Source of the DNA: an uncultured Erysipelotrichaceae bacterium
GTDB taxonomy: Bacteria > Bacillota_I > Bacilli_A > Erysipelotrichales > Erysipelotrichaceae
Direction: 5' to 3'
Assembly: GCA_900315225.1 (NCBI GenBank)
Contig: OMYM01000134.1
Span: 1-58,889 of the forward strand
Length of the DNA stretch: 58,889 nucleotides
The translations under genes were made by a program, and so were the position numbers. The notes below the pieces were generated by a model, which saw nothing but the letters and a program-made list of their open reading frames with translations, was not told the DNA's origin and did no database searches. This document shows positions 16,598 through 24,922 of this stretch, piece after piece. The number at the start of each line of letters is the position of its first letter. The stretch's first letter is position 1.

Positions 16598-17260
16598 ATG
16601 GAACAAATGTCAATCGATGAAATCCTGGCGTGCTTTGACAAGCTTTATCCCAACGCTAGGTGTGAACTGAACCACAAAAACGCGTATGAAATGGCTGTGG
16701 CGGTGATCCTGAGCGCCCAGACAACGGATGTTTCGGTCAATCGGGTCACGCCATCGTTGTTCGAGGCATATCCCGATGCACAATCATTGGCCGTTGCGAA
16801 TACGGAAGACATAGAGAAGCTTATCGCTTCCCTTGGGCTGTATCATAACAAAGCCCGCAGCATACAGGGCTTTGCCCGCGAGATATGCGATCGTTTCGAT
16901 GGGAACGTTCCCGCCGACATGAAAGACTTGGTTTCTCTTCCAGGGGTAGGCAGAAAGTGCGCCAATGTCATCATGGCGGAATGCCATGGCATCCCGGCGC
17001 TTGCTGTGGACACGCATGTCGCAAGGGTTGCCAGACGGCTAAGGCTTTGCTATGAGAAGGATACGGTGGATGCCATAGAAAAAAAACTATGCCGCAAGAT
17101 TCCCCGCGAAAAATGGATCAAGACCCATCACCAGATGATATTCTTCGGCAGATACCTATGCCATGCGCGCAATCCGGAATGCGTGCGCTGCCCGTTTGTG
17201 AAAATCTGTCGGGAAAAGGAAAAGAAACAGGGCATACGGGAAAAACCCGTGATTATCTAG
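16598..17260 (+). CDS. nth: Endonuclease III (DNA glycosylase/AP lyase)
   Basis: Base-excision repair enzyme that removes oxidised pyrimidines; 220 residues, full length. The helix-hairpin-helix LPGVGRKCANVIM carries the catalytic lysine. VDTHVARVARRL supplies the catalytic aspartate. The C-terminal CHARNPECVRCPFVKIC gives the C-x6-C-x2-C-x5-C ligands of the 4Fe-4S cluster. The ribosome binding site overlaps the dnaD stop, so the two are coupled. Confidence 0.94.
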   Translation: MEQMSIDEILACFDKLYPNARCELNHKNAYEMAVAVILSAQTTDVSVNRVTPSLFEAYPDAQSLAVANTEDIEKLIASLGLYHNKARSIQGFAREICDRFDGNVPADMKDLVSLPGVGRKCANVIMAECHGIPALAVDTHVARVARRLRLCYEKDTVDAIEKKLCRKIPREKWIKTHHQMIFFGRYLCHARNPECVRCPFVKICREKEKKQGIREKPVII

Positions 17261-17275
17261 GCGCAGGGAGTGGTT

Positions 17276-17887
17276 ATGGACATAAAGAACGATGAAATGG
17301 ATTCAATGCTTCGCGAGGCTGCCTATGATGAGTTTCTTGAGAAAGGCTATCGGGATGCCTCGATGCGCAACATATGCGCCAGGGCGGGATTGACCACCGG
17401 CGCCATGTACACACGCTACAAGAACAAGGATGAACTATTCCGCTCCTTATTTGAAAATGTGTCTTCCGACCTCAACAAGCTCTTTGAAAACGTAGGGCCG
17501 GCGTATTATCGCGCCGCAAGCGAAGGAGGGGCGCAGCTAATCGAGGTGGTGCAGATGGAGACATCCGCCATTGTCACATTGATCTATCGGCGGCTGAAGC
17601 TCTTTCGGCTATTGCTGCTAAACAGCGAGGGAAGTTCCATGGAATCCTTCTACGACGACATGGTCGACAAGAAAGTCGGGGAGATGGCGCTTTTTTTCAA
17701 AAAAGCGTGCAAAGGCGAATTCGATGAAACAGCGATCAAACTGTTGCTAAAGTCGCAGTTTGAGGCATACAGGATCATGATCAAGGACGGGATGAACAAA
17801 AAAGATGCGCTACAGACGTTGAAGTCAATGAATGTTTATTATTCCGCAGGCTGGAAAGCATTGCTTAACGTGAAGGAGGAAGGATGA
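17276..17887 (+). CDS. TetR/AcrR family transcriptional regulator
   Basis: A 203-residue regulator. The N-terminal helix-turn-helix reads EKGYRDASMRNICARAGLTTGAMYTRYKNKDELFRSLF, with the usual TetR Y-x-x-F/Y-x-x-K-x-x-L signature. The all-helical ligand domain that follows (about residues 60-203) is not assignable to a ligand. The start at 17276 has AGGGAG 5 bases upstream; a GTG at 17270 is less likely. It overlaps the next gene by 4 bases and so probably controls the operon it heads. No clear operator palindrome is visible in the 15-base gap before it. Confidence 0.85.
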   Translation: MDIKNDEMDSMLREAAYDEFLEKGYRDASMRNICARAGLTTGAMYTRYKNKDELFRSLFENVSSDLNKLFENVGPAYYRAASEGGAQLIEVVQMETSAIVTLIYRRLKLFRLLLLNSEGSSMESFYDDMVDKKVGEMALFFKKACKGEFDETAIKLLLKSQFEAYRIMIKDGMNKKDALQTLKSMNVYYSAGWKALLNVKEEG

Positions 17888-18591
17888 AAATCATCTGTCA
17901 CATGGCAGTATCGCTCGACTTGAAGATCACAGGGGCGTTTTTAAATCGCTTTCCAGAAGTTTCCCAACTGTATTATGAAATGCACAGGGAGTTCCGCAAC
18001 AATGGCTGCAAGGCTTTTTTGTGCGGCAGGGCGACGATGCAGTCGAGTTTCACAGGGGACGTTGCGGCGCCATTGGAAAAATACAAAGGGATCTCTTATC
18101 CACGTACCGATTGTTTCTTTGGGCACCATGGCTTTTATGCAGTAGCCATCGACACCCATGGAAAGTGTTTTTGGAAAGACGGCATCATACATGACGATGA
18201 CCCTGGATATGATAATTGCGGCGTCATCGAGGTTTTGTGCGAGGACATCGATGATGCTTTCATTGGCTATCTGCAAGAGCATAGGATATCCTACCTATTT
18301 GCAGGCAAGGAAAGGCTGGACATATGCTTGCTAAGGGAAAAGCTGGAAACGCTGCTTGGCATCCATACGCTATTGCTGGAGGGCGGCGGAGTGGTCAACG
18401 AAAGCTTCCGAAAGGCTGGTGCCATCGATGAACTTTCCCTGCCCATGGCGCTGGTCATCGAAGGAAATGGCCAAAAGGATTTGTTTCAAGGGACTTCACT
18501 GGACAAAGGCAACGAATGGGAGATGGAAGAAAACAGGATGGTCAAAGGATGTTTCTACCTGCGCCTTAGAAAGCGCGGTGAAAGGACATGA
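17884..18591 (+). CDS. RibD C-terminal/dihydrofolate-reductase-like protein
   Basis: A 235-residue cytosolic protein with the fold of the RibD reductase domain, an NADPH-dependent reductase family related to DHFR. The start MAVSLDLKITG resembles the family's MALSLDGKI, GCKAFLCGRATMQ is the dinucleotide-binding segment, and LLLEGGGVVNESF is the conserved C-terminal glycine loop. There is no deaminase domain and no riboflavin gene nearby. It overlaps the TetR gene by 4 bases and the next gene by 4 bases. The substrate is unknown; similar stand-alone proteins are annotated as pyrimidine reductases or DHFR-like proteins. Confidence 0.8.
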   Translation: MKIICHMAVSLDLKITGAFLNRFPEVSQLYYEMHREFRNNGCKAFLCGRATMQSSFTGDVAAPLEKYKGISYPRTDCFFGHHGFYAVAIDTHGKCFWKDGIIHDDDPGYDNCGVIEVLCEDIDDAFIGYLQEHRISYLFAGKERLDICLLREKLETLLGIHTLLLEGGGVVNESFRKAGAIDELSLPMALVIEGNGQKDLFQGTSLDKGNEWEMEENRMVKGCFYLRLRKRGERT

Positions 18592-19586
18592 TCGAGCTTT
18601 ACGGAACGCTTGGTCCCGCTTGCGCCGATAGAAGGACACTGGCGAAGATGTTTGAGGAGGGAATGAGCGGCATGCGGTTAAACCTGTCGCATGGTGGGCT
18701 AAGCCACTCGACCGGCATGTTACAGGAATTCGAGGCTGCCGCCAAGCCATGGCCTAGGCGCAGGCTCATGATCGATTTGCAAGGTCCAGAGCTACGGATT
18801 GGCGATGAATCATCGCCAATTCTTCTGGTGGACAAGGAAGAGTTCTTTTTCTCAAGCGAAACGTTTTCCCTTCCCGCCATCGTTTTGGAAGTGCTTGAGA
18901 AAGGAGATGAGCTGTTGCTGGATGATGGCAGGATCAGCTGCACGGTCACAGGCAAAGAGGTGAAAAAAACAAGGGTCATGGTTCGCACAGGGGGAATGTT
19001 GAAGGCGCGCAAAAACATCAAGGTTGTCGGGAAAGATGTCCATGGCGCTTCGCTAACCAGCCAAGACATAGAAAACATCAAGCTGGCAAAAAGCTTTCAT
19101 GTCAATGAGGTGATGTGTCCGTTTGTGACGACTGCGCGACAGTTGATCCAAACGCGAGCAGCCCTGGAGCAACATGGATGCGGCGACTTTCGAATATTCG
19201 CAAAGATCGAAAACAAGGAGGGAATGCGCCACCTGGAAGAAATCTTGTCGTTGGCAGATGTCATCGTTATTGCGCGCGGTGACCTAGGGAACGACATGCC
19301 CTTGTGGGAACTGCCTGCCGCGCAAAAGGAAATCGAAGAAAAATGCCTTGCGGCAGGCAAGGAATTTCTTGTCGTGACACAAATGCTTGCCTCCATGACC
19401 CAAAACCCTGTTCCAACCAGGGCTGAACTGTTAGACATATTCAATGCCGTGCTGGATGGCGCCAGCGCGTTGATGCTGACGAACGAGACCGCCGAGGGAA
19501 AATATCCCGATAAAGCAATGATGTACTTGCGCCGCACTGCGCAAGAAGCAAAGAAGTGGCAGAAAGGCGGTATCAACCATGATTGA
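18588..19586 (+). CDS. Short pyruvate-kinase-like protein lacking the C-terminal domain
   Basis: A 332-residue protein covering the A and B domains of pyruvate kinase; normal enzymes have about 470-590 residues. The C-terminal allosteric domain is absent. Catalytic motifs are present: MRLNLSHGG (Arg30, Asn32, Ser34), IENKEGM after Lys206, ARGDLG (Asp232), VTQMLASM (Thr264) and FNAVLDGASALMLTNETAEG. The metal segment reads IDLQGPELRIG where K+-dependent enzymes have LDTKGPEIRTG. It lies in a TetR-led operon next to a RibD-like reductase and not with pfkA, so it may act on another enol-phosphate or serve as a regulator. Glycolytic use is not excluded. Confidence 0.82.
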   Translation: MIELYGTLGPACADRRTLAKMFEEGMSGMRLNLSHGGLSHSTGMLQEFEAAAKPWPRRRLMIDLQGPELRIGDESSPILLVDKEEFFFSSETFSLPAIVLEVLEKGDELLLDDGRISCTVTGKEVKKTRVMVRTGGMLKARKNIKVVGKDVHGASLTSQDIENIKLAKSFHVNEVMCPFVTTARQLIQTRAALEQHGCGDFRIFAKIENKEGMRHLEEILSLADVIVIARGDLGNDMPLWELPAAQKEIEEKCLAAGKEFLVVTQMLASMTQNPVPTRAELLDIFNAVLDGASALMLTNETAEGKYPDKAMMYLRRTAQEAKKWQKGGINHD

Positions 19587-19755
19587 ATTGCCTGACAATT
19601 GGGATGAACTAAACGACAGGGAAAAGCTGACATGGTTTGCCATGTACTATCTCAGCTACGACAGAGAAGGGGAATTTGGCGCATTGCAATCATTTGCGCC
19701 AGAAGAAATCCGCCGTGAGTACGATTCTCTGATTAAAAAACTTAAAAAAACATAG
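19579..19755 (+). CDS. 58-residue acidic small protein, last gene of the TetR operon
   Basis: A small reading frame starting at an ATG that overlaps the end of the pyruvate-kinase-like gene by 8 bases. The protein begins MIELPDNWDELNDREKL and ends in a basic helix (YDSLIKKLKKT). It is soluble, helical, aromatic-rich (WFAMYYLSYD) and has no cysteines. The overlap matches the pattern of the genes before it, which supports a real gene. No ribosome binding site is obvious, so translation is probably coupled. Function unknown. Confidence 0.6.
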   Translation: MIELPDNWDELNDREKLTWFAMYYLSYDREGEFGALQSFAPEEIRREYDSLIKKLKKT

Positions 19756-19773
19756 ATTGCTTGCAGCAAACAT

Positions 19774-19782
19774 TGGTATAAT
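19774..19782 (+). promoter_or_regulatory. Extended -10 promoter of the L,D-transpeptidase gene
   Basis: TTGGTATAAT, with TATAAT at 19777-19782 and an upstream TGG. No good -35 lies at the standard distance (TTGCTT at 19758 is only about 14 bases away). The ribosome binding site ACAGGAGG precedes the ATG at 19806. Confidence 0.6.
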
Positions 19783-19805
19783 TCTTTACGGAAACAGGAG
19801 GTTGT

Positions 19806-21422
19806 ATGAGTTTTGAACGATGGAAGATTGCGGGACTGGTTATCCTTTTGTCTATGCCAGCAACAAGCCTGGCAGTTCTAGCGGAAGGGGAGGAGAATTC
19901 GCCTGTAGAAGAAATAGAAATTGCGCCAGAGGAAAAAGACGCTTCGGAAGAAGAAGCTATAACAGAAAAAACGGTTGAAGCTGAAGAATTCAATGAAGAA
20001 GCCAAGACACCTGATGCCTCCGATGAGACAGAAGAACCCGAGGCAGAACAACAAGAACAAGAAGAAGAGCAGGAAGAAGAGATCGATGTACCAGGCTATA
20101 CTGGATGGTATGAGGAAAATGGAAATCAGTATTGGTACGAGGATGGCATCCGCCAAGGAACGGTCGAAGACGACAAATGCATTGTGGTCGATAATACTGT
20201 CCGCGGGCGCGAAATCTATGATCCAGGCTCCGAAAAATGGTATTGGCTGGATGCAGAGAACAATGGCGCAAAGGCACGGAACAAGGAAGTTTGGATTCCC
20301 TACATATACAGCGATGAAGCAATGGGTTCGACTGATGGAAAGTGGGTCAGGTATGACAACGAAGGCCACATGGTGACGGGAAGCTATTCCAATGCGAAAG
20401 GCTACTATTACTATTCCACACAGACTGGTGCCATGATCAAGGGATACGATGTTGTCATTGATGGCAAGTATCTGGGAAGCTTCGATCCTAAGACAGGCGT
20501 TGCGTTATATCACTTGCGCTGGGTCGATGGCCGCTATTGGTATGAATGCGGCATTAGGCAAGGGTACGACATAAGCGACCCAAGCTATCGTGGCAAGGAA
20601 ATCTACGACCCAGGCTCCAACGCATGGTATTGGCTGGACAATAATGCGGCAGGAAAGAAAGCCGTGCTGAAGGATGTCTACCAGCCATATACGATCCATG
20701 GCGAGGATAATATAGGAAAATGGGTTCGCTACGATGCGGTTGGCCATATGATCAAGGGCTGGGATTCCGTAGGAACAAACGACTATAACCGCGTCTGGTA
20801 TTACTTTGACCAAAAGACCGGCGCCATGGCCCATGACTGGAAGAACATCGGCGGAACCAATGTATACTTCAACCATGATTCGGGTATCATGGAAAGCTCC
20901 AATAACACCCGCAACAGCATCTACCTATATCGCCTTGAGGTAAACAAGGTAAGCAATGTGGTGACTGTCTACATGCGCGATGATAATGGAAGATATACAA
21001 TTCCAATCAGGGCAATAACCATTTCCGCAGGCGAAGCAACGCCGGTAGGCAATTTCAATACCTATGGAAAGGCAAGGTATCGCTCCTTGATGGGAGGCGT
21101 ATGGGGACAATATGTGACGTATCTCACTGGCCCCTACTATTTCCACTCCGTGCCTAGCTGGGACGATACGCCAAATTCCTTGTATGTGTATGAATACAAC
21201 GCCTTGGGCAACTATAAGTCCCACGGATGCATCAGGATGGCAGTCAGGGATGCCAAGTGGCTATATGACAACTGCCCGGTAGGAACAAGCGTCACGGTCT
21301 ACAACGATGCCAACTTCCCAGGTCCATTGGGCAAGCCAACGACAATCTATGTTGATCCTGCGGATCCTAGATCCGTATGGGATCCAACCGATCCTGATCC
21401 AATGAATCCTTGGCTGAATTAA
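19806..21422 (+). CDS. Secreted L,D-transpeptidase with acidic linker and aromatic cell-wall repeats
   Basis: A 538-residue exported enzyme predicted to form 3-3 peptidoglycan cross-links or anchor proteins. A signal peptide (residues 1-27) is followed by an extremely acidic, Glu-rich stretch (28-96). Two long repeats follow, each with YWYEDGIRQG- or YWYECGIRQG-type, EIYDPGS..WYWLD and GKWVRYD elements (about 108-220 and 244-345), similar to choline-binding-type aromatic repeats. The YkuD catalytic domain is residues 372-500, with SHGCIRM (Cys475) and an upstream histidine in YYFHSVP. The C-terminus is Pro/Asp-rich. It converges on the PBP1A gene; both are cell-wall enzymes. Two terminators follow. 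Confidence 0.87.
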   Translation: MSFERWKIAGLVILLSMPATSLAVLAEGEENSPVEEIEIAPEEKDASEEEAITEKTVEAEEFNEEAKTPDASDETEEPEAEQQEQEEEQEEEIDVPGYTGWYEENGNQYWYEDGIRQGTVEDDKCIVVDNTVRGREIYDPGSEKWYWLDAENNGAKARNKEVWIPYIYSDEAMGSTDGKWVRYDNEGHMVTGSYSNAKGYYYYSTQTGAMIKGYDVVIDGKYLGSFDPKTGVALYHLRWVDGRYWYECGIRQGYDISDPSYRGKEIYDPGSNAWYWLDNNAAGKKAVLKDVYQPYTIHGEDNIGKWVRYDAVGHMIKGWDSVGTNDYNRVWYYFDQKTGAMAHDWKNIGGTNVYFNHDSGIMESSNNTRNSIYLYRLEVNKVSNVVTVYMRDDNGRYTIPIRAITISAGEATPVGNFNTYGKARYRSLMGGVWGQYVTYLTGPYYFHSVPSWDDTPNSLYVYEYNALGNYKSHGCIRMAVRDAKWLYDNCPVGTSVTVYNDANFPGPLGKPTTIYVDPADPRSVWDPTDPDPMNPWLN

Positions 21423-21428
21423 TTCAAC

Positions 21429-21458
21429 AAAGGAACAGGCAATTGCCTGTTCCTTTTC
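21429..21458 (+). terminator. Terminator of the L,D-transpeptidase gene
   Basis: AAAGGAACAGGCAATTGCCTGTTCCTTTT is a near-perfect palindrome followed by T residues. The perfect core GGAACAGGCAATTGCCTGTTCC can form a long stem. Confidence 0.8.
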
Positions 21459-21462
21459 AAAT

Positions 21463-21498
21463 GCAAAAAAAGCACCTTTGGAAAAGGTGCTTTTTTTG
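21463..21498. terminator. Bidirectional terminator between L,D-transpeptidase and PBP1A genes
   Basis: AAAAAAAGCACCTTT pairs with AAAGGTGCTTTTTTT, with T-runs on both strands. It lies 7 bases past the end of the minus-strand PBP gene and probably serves it; the preceding hairpin serves the + strand gene. Confidence 0.85.
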
Positions 21499-21504
21499 CA
21501 TTTA

Positions 21505-24219
21505 TCATTCTTCGCTCTTTGCGGCATAAGTGACGATATCAAGTATCGATCCTCTTTCTACCTGGGCACCAAATGCATTTGAACCATCGGCGAACAAAAG
21601 CTCGAATGTTCCAACAAGATCCGCATCAGGTGTCTCAACATGAGCATAATTCAAGTAGATTCCATTGGATGCCGCCCAGCTTGTAACAGTATCTAGCGAG
21701 GAGCCATATCCAGGCGCAGTAGCGTAGTCGCTCTGCTCTGGCTCGATAGGAACAACCGGCTCTTCAGGCTCAGGCGTACTAAATGTATTGGTTATAAAAC
21801 TGACGCATACCTCGTTGGAAGTGTCGCCCCTGTTTTGATATCCATAATAGCCGCATGCCTGCGTCATCGTCCCTTCCTGCAGTCCGTTCACATAGTTCGT
21901 GGAGACAGAGCCTTCGGAGGAAAACTCGCCCAAAGTAACATTATTCTGCATGACCCTGACTTTGTAGCGCACAGGTCCAGTGAGCCATGAAGAGTTAAAC
22001 GTAGTACCAGATACATATAGCTTCGATGCATCGGGATATCCTGCCCATTGGAACGTGATGCTGTTGTCGTTATTTGCAAATGCGTTGAACCATGACAAAT
22101 TTGCCAATGGGTCGATGCGAATCGTGTAGCTGACCAGTTTGTAGTATTCTGACTTGATCATGCCGCGGGAAATGAAATCGCTAGGCACGCCATCGGTCAC
22201 GGCTGCATACGGGAATATGCCGCGGATATGCGTGATGTCGCTGATACCTTCTGGTCTTTGCAAAGGCTCAGGGTAGTGGTCGCGGCTGACGACATCCAAG
22301 ACCGCAGAGCAAATCTTGCCACGCGTGTTCATGTCACGCTTATAGGCATCAAACCATGTTCCTTCGCCTTCAATCGCTTTTTCATATCCTACCCAAGTCA
22401 CAATCGTGTACTCAGAAGTTTCCGCAACCATCCAGTGGTCTTTTGCGGCGCCTCTTGGAATCCCATAGGAAAGCCCAGAGTCACCCCAGTCCGTTGTCCC
22501 CGTCTTGCCATAGACGACATATGCTCTCTCCAATACTTCCAGATAGTTCATGGCTGTCGATGTAACGGCTTTTTGCATCAACCACGCGCCCATGTATGCG
22601 GCTTGCGGGGAGATGATGCTTACAGGTTCATAGCTTGCCTCCCAATCTGGCAAAAGACCGTTTCGATAGACAATCTTGGATACCGTGTGCGGCTTGATAT
22701 AATTGCCGCCGTTCATCAAGATAGCGTGCGCCGCCATTAGCTCCTCGCATGAACAGTAGAAGTTGTTGCCTCCGATCGCAAAGCCGATGTCGAACAGGTC
22801 TTCCCTGAATTGGCTGAAACCAAGCCCCTTCAACATATTCATATAATAATCTGTACCCGCTTCATCGATGACACTTTGCATTGCCTGGATGGCCGTTGTG
22901 TTCAAAGACAATGCAACGGCTCTTTCTAGGCTTACATCGCCTAGATAAGATCCACTGGCGTTTTTGAATGTCCAGTTGCCATATGTTACAGGCTTGTCGG
23001 TCAAGATATGGGTTGTTGCCCAGCCAAGGGTGTCGAAGGCAGGCGCATAGTCAAGCCATGGCTTGACCGTGGAGCCTGGTTGCTTGTATTGCTCGGTTGC
23101 ATGGTTGAGCAACATGGAACCTCCCCTTGAATAGTTGCGCCCTCCGCCGATGCCAACGATGGCGCCAGTCTGGTTGTTTTCGGCGATAACCCCAATCTCC
23201 ATCAAATCATCGGCAAACTTGACGCTGGGGTTTTCCCCCGCCTGGATCTCTTCCATGGCAACCTGTACCACAGGATCCATTTCCGTGTATATCAGCATGG
23301 ATACGTTCAAGGGATCCATGCCGGTCAAATCGGCAGCTTCCTTGATCGACCTATCGATATACGCTTGGTAGCGGTATGCTTCTTCTTCATCGCTGCGGGA
23401 ATATGGATCATAAAGCTCGTCTTCAATCTTTACGGCAGAAGCCAACTCATATTGCTCACGCGTAAGATAGCCATGGGTGACCATCAGGCTCAATACCGTG
23501 TTGCGCCGCGTATAGGCATGGTCGAGATACAGATGCGGATCCCAGTAGTATGGGGAATTGACGACACCCGCGAGAATCACGCATTCATTGAGGTTGAGTT
23601 CGCTGACATTCTTGTGGAAATACTGTTGCGCCGCCTTTTGAACGCCCCTGATATTGCCAATGCCGCCAAAGTTCATCTTGTTGACGTACATTTCAAAGAT
23701 TGTCTTCTTGTTCGATTTTTTCTCAAGCTCAATGGCAAGGGCTATCTGCTGGATCTTGTACGCCAGGTCTTTTGTGCGGCTCGTCGAGGTCTCATCATCG
23801 GTGAAGTAGGTTAGCTTGACCAACTGCATTGTAAACGTCGAGCCTCCCTGCATGTTGCCATTCAAAATCGTTTCGATAATGGATTTCATGAAACGAGGGA
23901 TGTCAAAGCCATTGTGTTCGAAATAACGCGAGTCCTCAACGGCGAGAAATGCATCGATCAATGCATCGGGAACATCTTCATAGTTGATGTTCTCGCGCCT
24001 TTGGGTGCCAACGTCAGCGATCTCCGTGCCATTTCTGTCATAGATCAGCGTCGACTCCTGGGCGAAGAAATCGTTGATCATGATATCCTGCTTCCCTTCC
24101 AGGAATGTATTCAGCGCCACGATAGCAACGGTTCCAAAGACCAGCTCAAAGCCGACAAGTATCGCCATCAGCACAGTTATGAATCTAAAACCATGAAACC
24201 TTAAATGCGGTTTGCTCAT
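21505..24219 (-). CDS. ponA: Bifunctional penicillin-binding protein 1A
   Basis: A 904-residue class A PBP that polymerises and cross-links peptidoglycan. An N-terminal membrane segment (about residues 10-35) precedes the GT51 glycosyltransferase domain (EDSRYFEHNGFD, GGSTFTMQLVKLTYF, YVNKMNFGGIGNIRGVQKAAQQYF). The transpeptidase domain has STVK (Ser382), SLN and YGKTGTT (Lys572). The last 200 residues form an extracellular tail with Gly/Ser/aromatic strands and a Pro/Glu spacer (PEPEEPVVPIEPE) before a PASTA-like end. It is the second gene of a recU-ponA operon; its ribosome binding site (AGGAGG) overlaps the recU stop region. Confidence 0.93.
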   Translation of the reverse strand: MSKPHLRFHGFRFITVLMAILVGFELVFGTVAIVALNTFLEGKQDIMINDFFAQESTLIYDRNGTEIADVGTQRRENINYEDVPDALIDAFLAVEDSRYFEHNGFDIPRFMKSIIETILNGNMQGGSTFTMQLVKLTYFTDDETSTSRTKDLAYKIQQIALAIELEKKSNKKTIFEMYVNKMNFGGIGNIRGVQKAAQQYFHKNVSELNLNECVILAGVVNSPYYWDPHLYLDHAYTRRNTVLSLMVTHGYLTREQYELASAVKIEDELYDPYSRSDEEEAYRYQAYIDRSIKEAADLTGMDPLNVSMLIYTEMDPVVQVAMEEIQAGENPSVKFADDLMEIGVIAENNQTGAIVGIGGGRNYSRGGSMLLNHATEQYKQPGSTVKPWLDYAPAFDTLGWATTHILTDKPVTYGNWTFKNASGSYLGDVSLERAVALSLNTTAIQAMQSVIDEAGTDYYMNMLKGLGFSQFREDLFDIGFAIGGNNFYCSCEELMAAHAILMNGGNYIKPHTVSKIVYRNGLLPDWEASYEPVSIISPQAAYMGAWLMQKAVTSTAMNYLEVLERAYVVYGKTGTTDWGDSGLSYGIPRGAAKDHWMVAETSEYTIVTWVGYEKAIEGEGTWFDAYKRDMNTRGKICSAVLDVVSRDHYPEPLQRPEGISDITHIRGIFPYAAVTDGVPSDFISRGMIKSEYYKLVSYTIRIDPLANLSWFNAFANNDNSITFQWAGYPDASKLYVSGTTFNSSWLTGPVRYKVRVMQNNVTLGEFSSEGSVSTNYVNGLQEGTMTQACGYYGYQNRGDTSNEVCVSFITNTFSTPEPEEPVVPIEPEQSDYATAPGYGSSLDTVTSWAASNGIYLNYAHVETPDADLVGTFELLFADGSNAFGAQVERGSILDIVTYAAKSEE

Positions 24220-24230
24220 TGTATTTCCTC

Positions 24231-24800
24231 CTATTGCAAGTAAATCTTGTCCACCACCTTTAGATAGTCGACAGGCTTGGCATAGCTACCGTCAATGGGA
24301 TAGGCATGCTCAAGAAACCATGAATATGGGATGGAGGCACGACCGCCGTTTTCATTGAACAACGCGACTTTTTCTGCATCGGCGAGAAACGTCACCTCCA
24401 TTGATGTGAAGCGCACGACAAGGAACGCGATTCCCCCGTGGCGCACTACGCTTTTCAAATGCGTGATCTGATGCGCAAATAGCATCTTTAGTGGAAACGA
24501 TGTCTTTGCCTGGCATTCTTTGGCCTCAAAATCAATGTATCGTCCCTTGTAGATGCCGTTATAATCTGTTGTGCTTGGCACCTTGAAATAAGCTTCGGTG
24601 ATTTTCGCTGCTTCACGACGCGGGTAATCGACATGCACAATTTGCACTGGCGTAGGCTTCTTATGAATCACGGCGATGTCTTGGCCAAGATAATAGGCAT
24701 TGGTTGTATTCAGGTCTTTTTCCAGATTCATTCCCCGCTGGCTGGCAGAATGCAGCTTTGGTTGCCATACGTCTTTCTTTCCATTGGGATACTGTATCAT
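24231..24800 (-). CDS. recU: Holliday junction resolvase RecU
   Basis: Cleaves four-way DNA junctions in recombination and chromosome segregation; 189 residues. RGMNLEKDLNTTNAYYLGQ, IAVIHKKPTPVQIV and the catalytic STTDYNGIYKGRYIDFEAKE region are all intact. The start at 24800 gives MIQYPNGKK, like Bacillus RecU. An upstream in-frame ATG at 24845 lies between the -35 and -10 of the likely promoter, so it is rejected. It is followed by ponA in the same operon, as in many Firmicutes, and is divergent from gpsB. Confidence 0.92.
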   Translation of the reverse strand: MIQYPNGKKDVWQPKLHSASQRGMNLEKDLNTTNAYYLGQDIAVIHKKPTPVQIVHVDYPRREAAKITEAYFKVPSTTDYNGIYKGRYIDFEAKECQAKTSFPLKMLFAHQITHLKSVVRHGGIAFLVVRFTSMEVTFLADAEKVALFNENGGRASIPYSWFLEHAYPIDGSYAKPVDYLKVVDKIYLQ

Positions 24801-24836
24801 TTCACTCAGCTTCACCTTCTTTCGCTTTCCCGCATT

Positions 24837-24865
24837 ATTATACATTTGTTCCCATAAATAAGGAA
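24837..24865 (-). promoter_or_regulatory. Promoter of recU-ponA (minus strand)
   Basis: Read on the minus strand: TTCCTT (24860-24865), a 17-base spacer and a consensus TATAAT (24837-24842). The predicted mRNA starts near 24830, about 30 bases before the ATG at 24800. Confidence 0.55.
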
Positions 24866-24871
24866 GTTTTA

Positions 24872-24900
24872 TTGATTTTGATAATCAGGGATGAGATAAT
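24872..24900 (+). promoter_or_regulatory. Promoter of gpsB
   Basis: TTGATT (24872-24877), a 17-base spacer, GATAAT (24895-24900). Six bases separate it from the divergent recU -35 box, so the two promoters probably compete or are co-regulated. AAGGAGG follows at 24911-24917. Confidence 0.6.
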
Positions 24901-24922
24901 TACATGTGGCAAGGAGGTAGAC

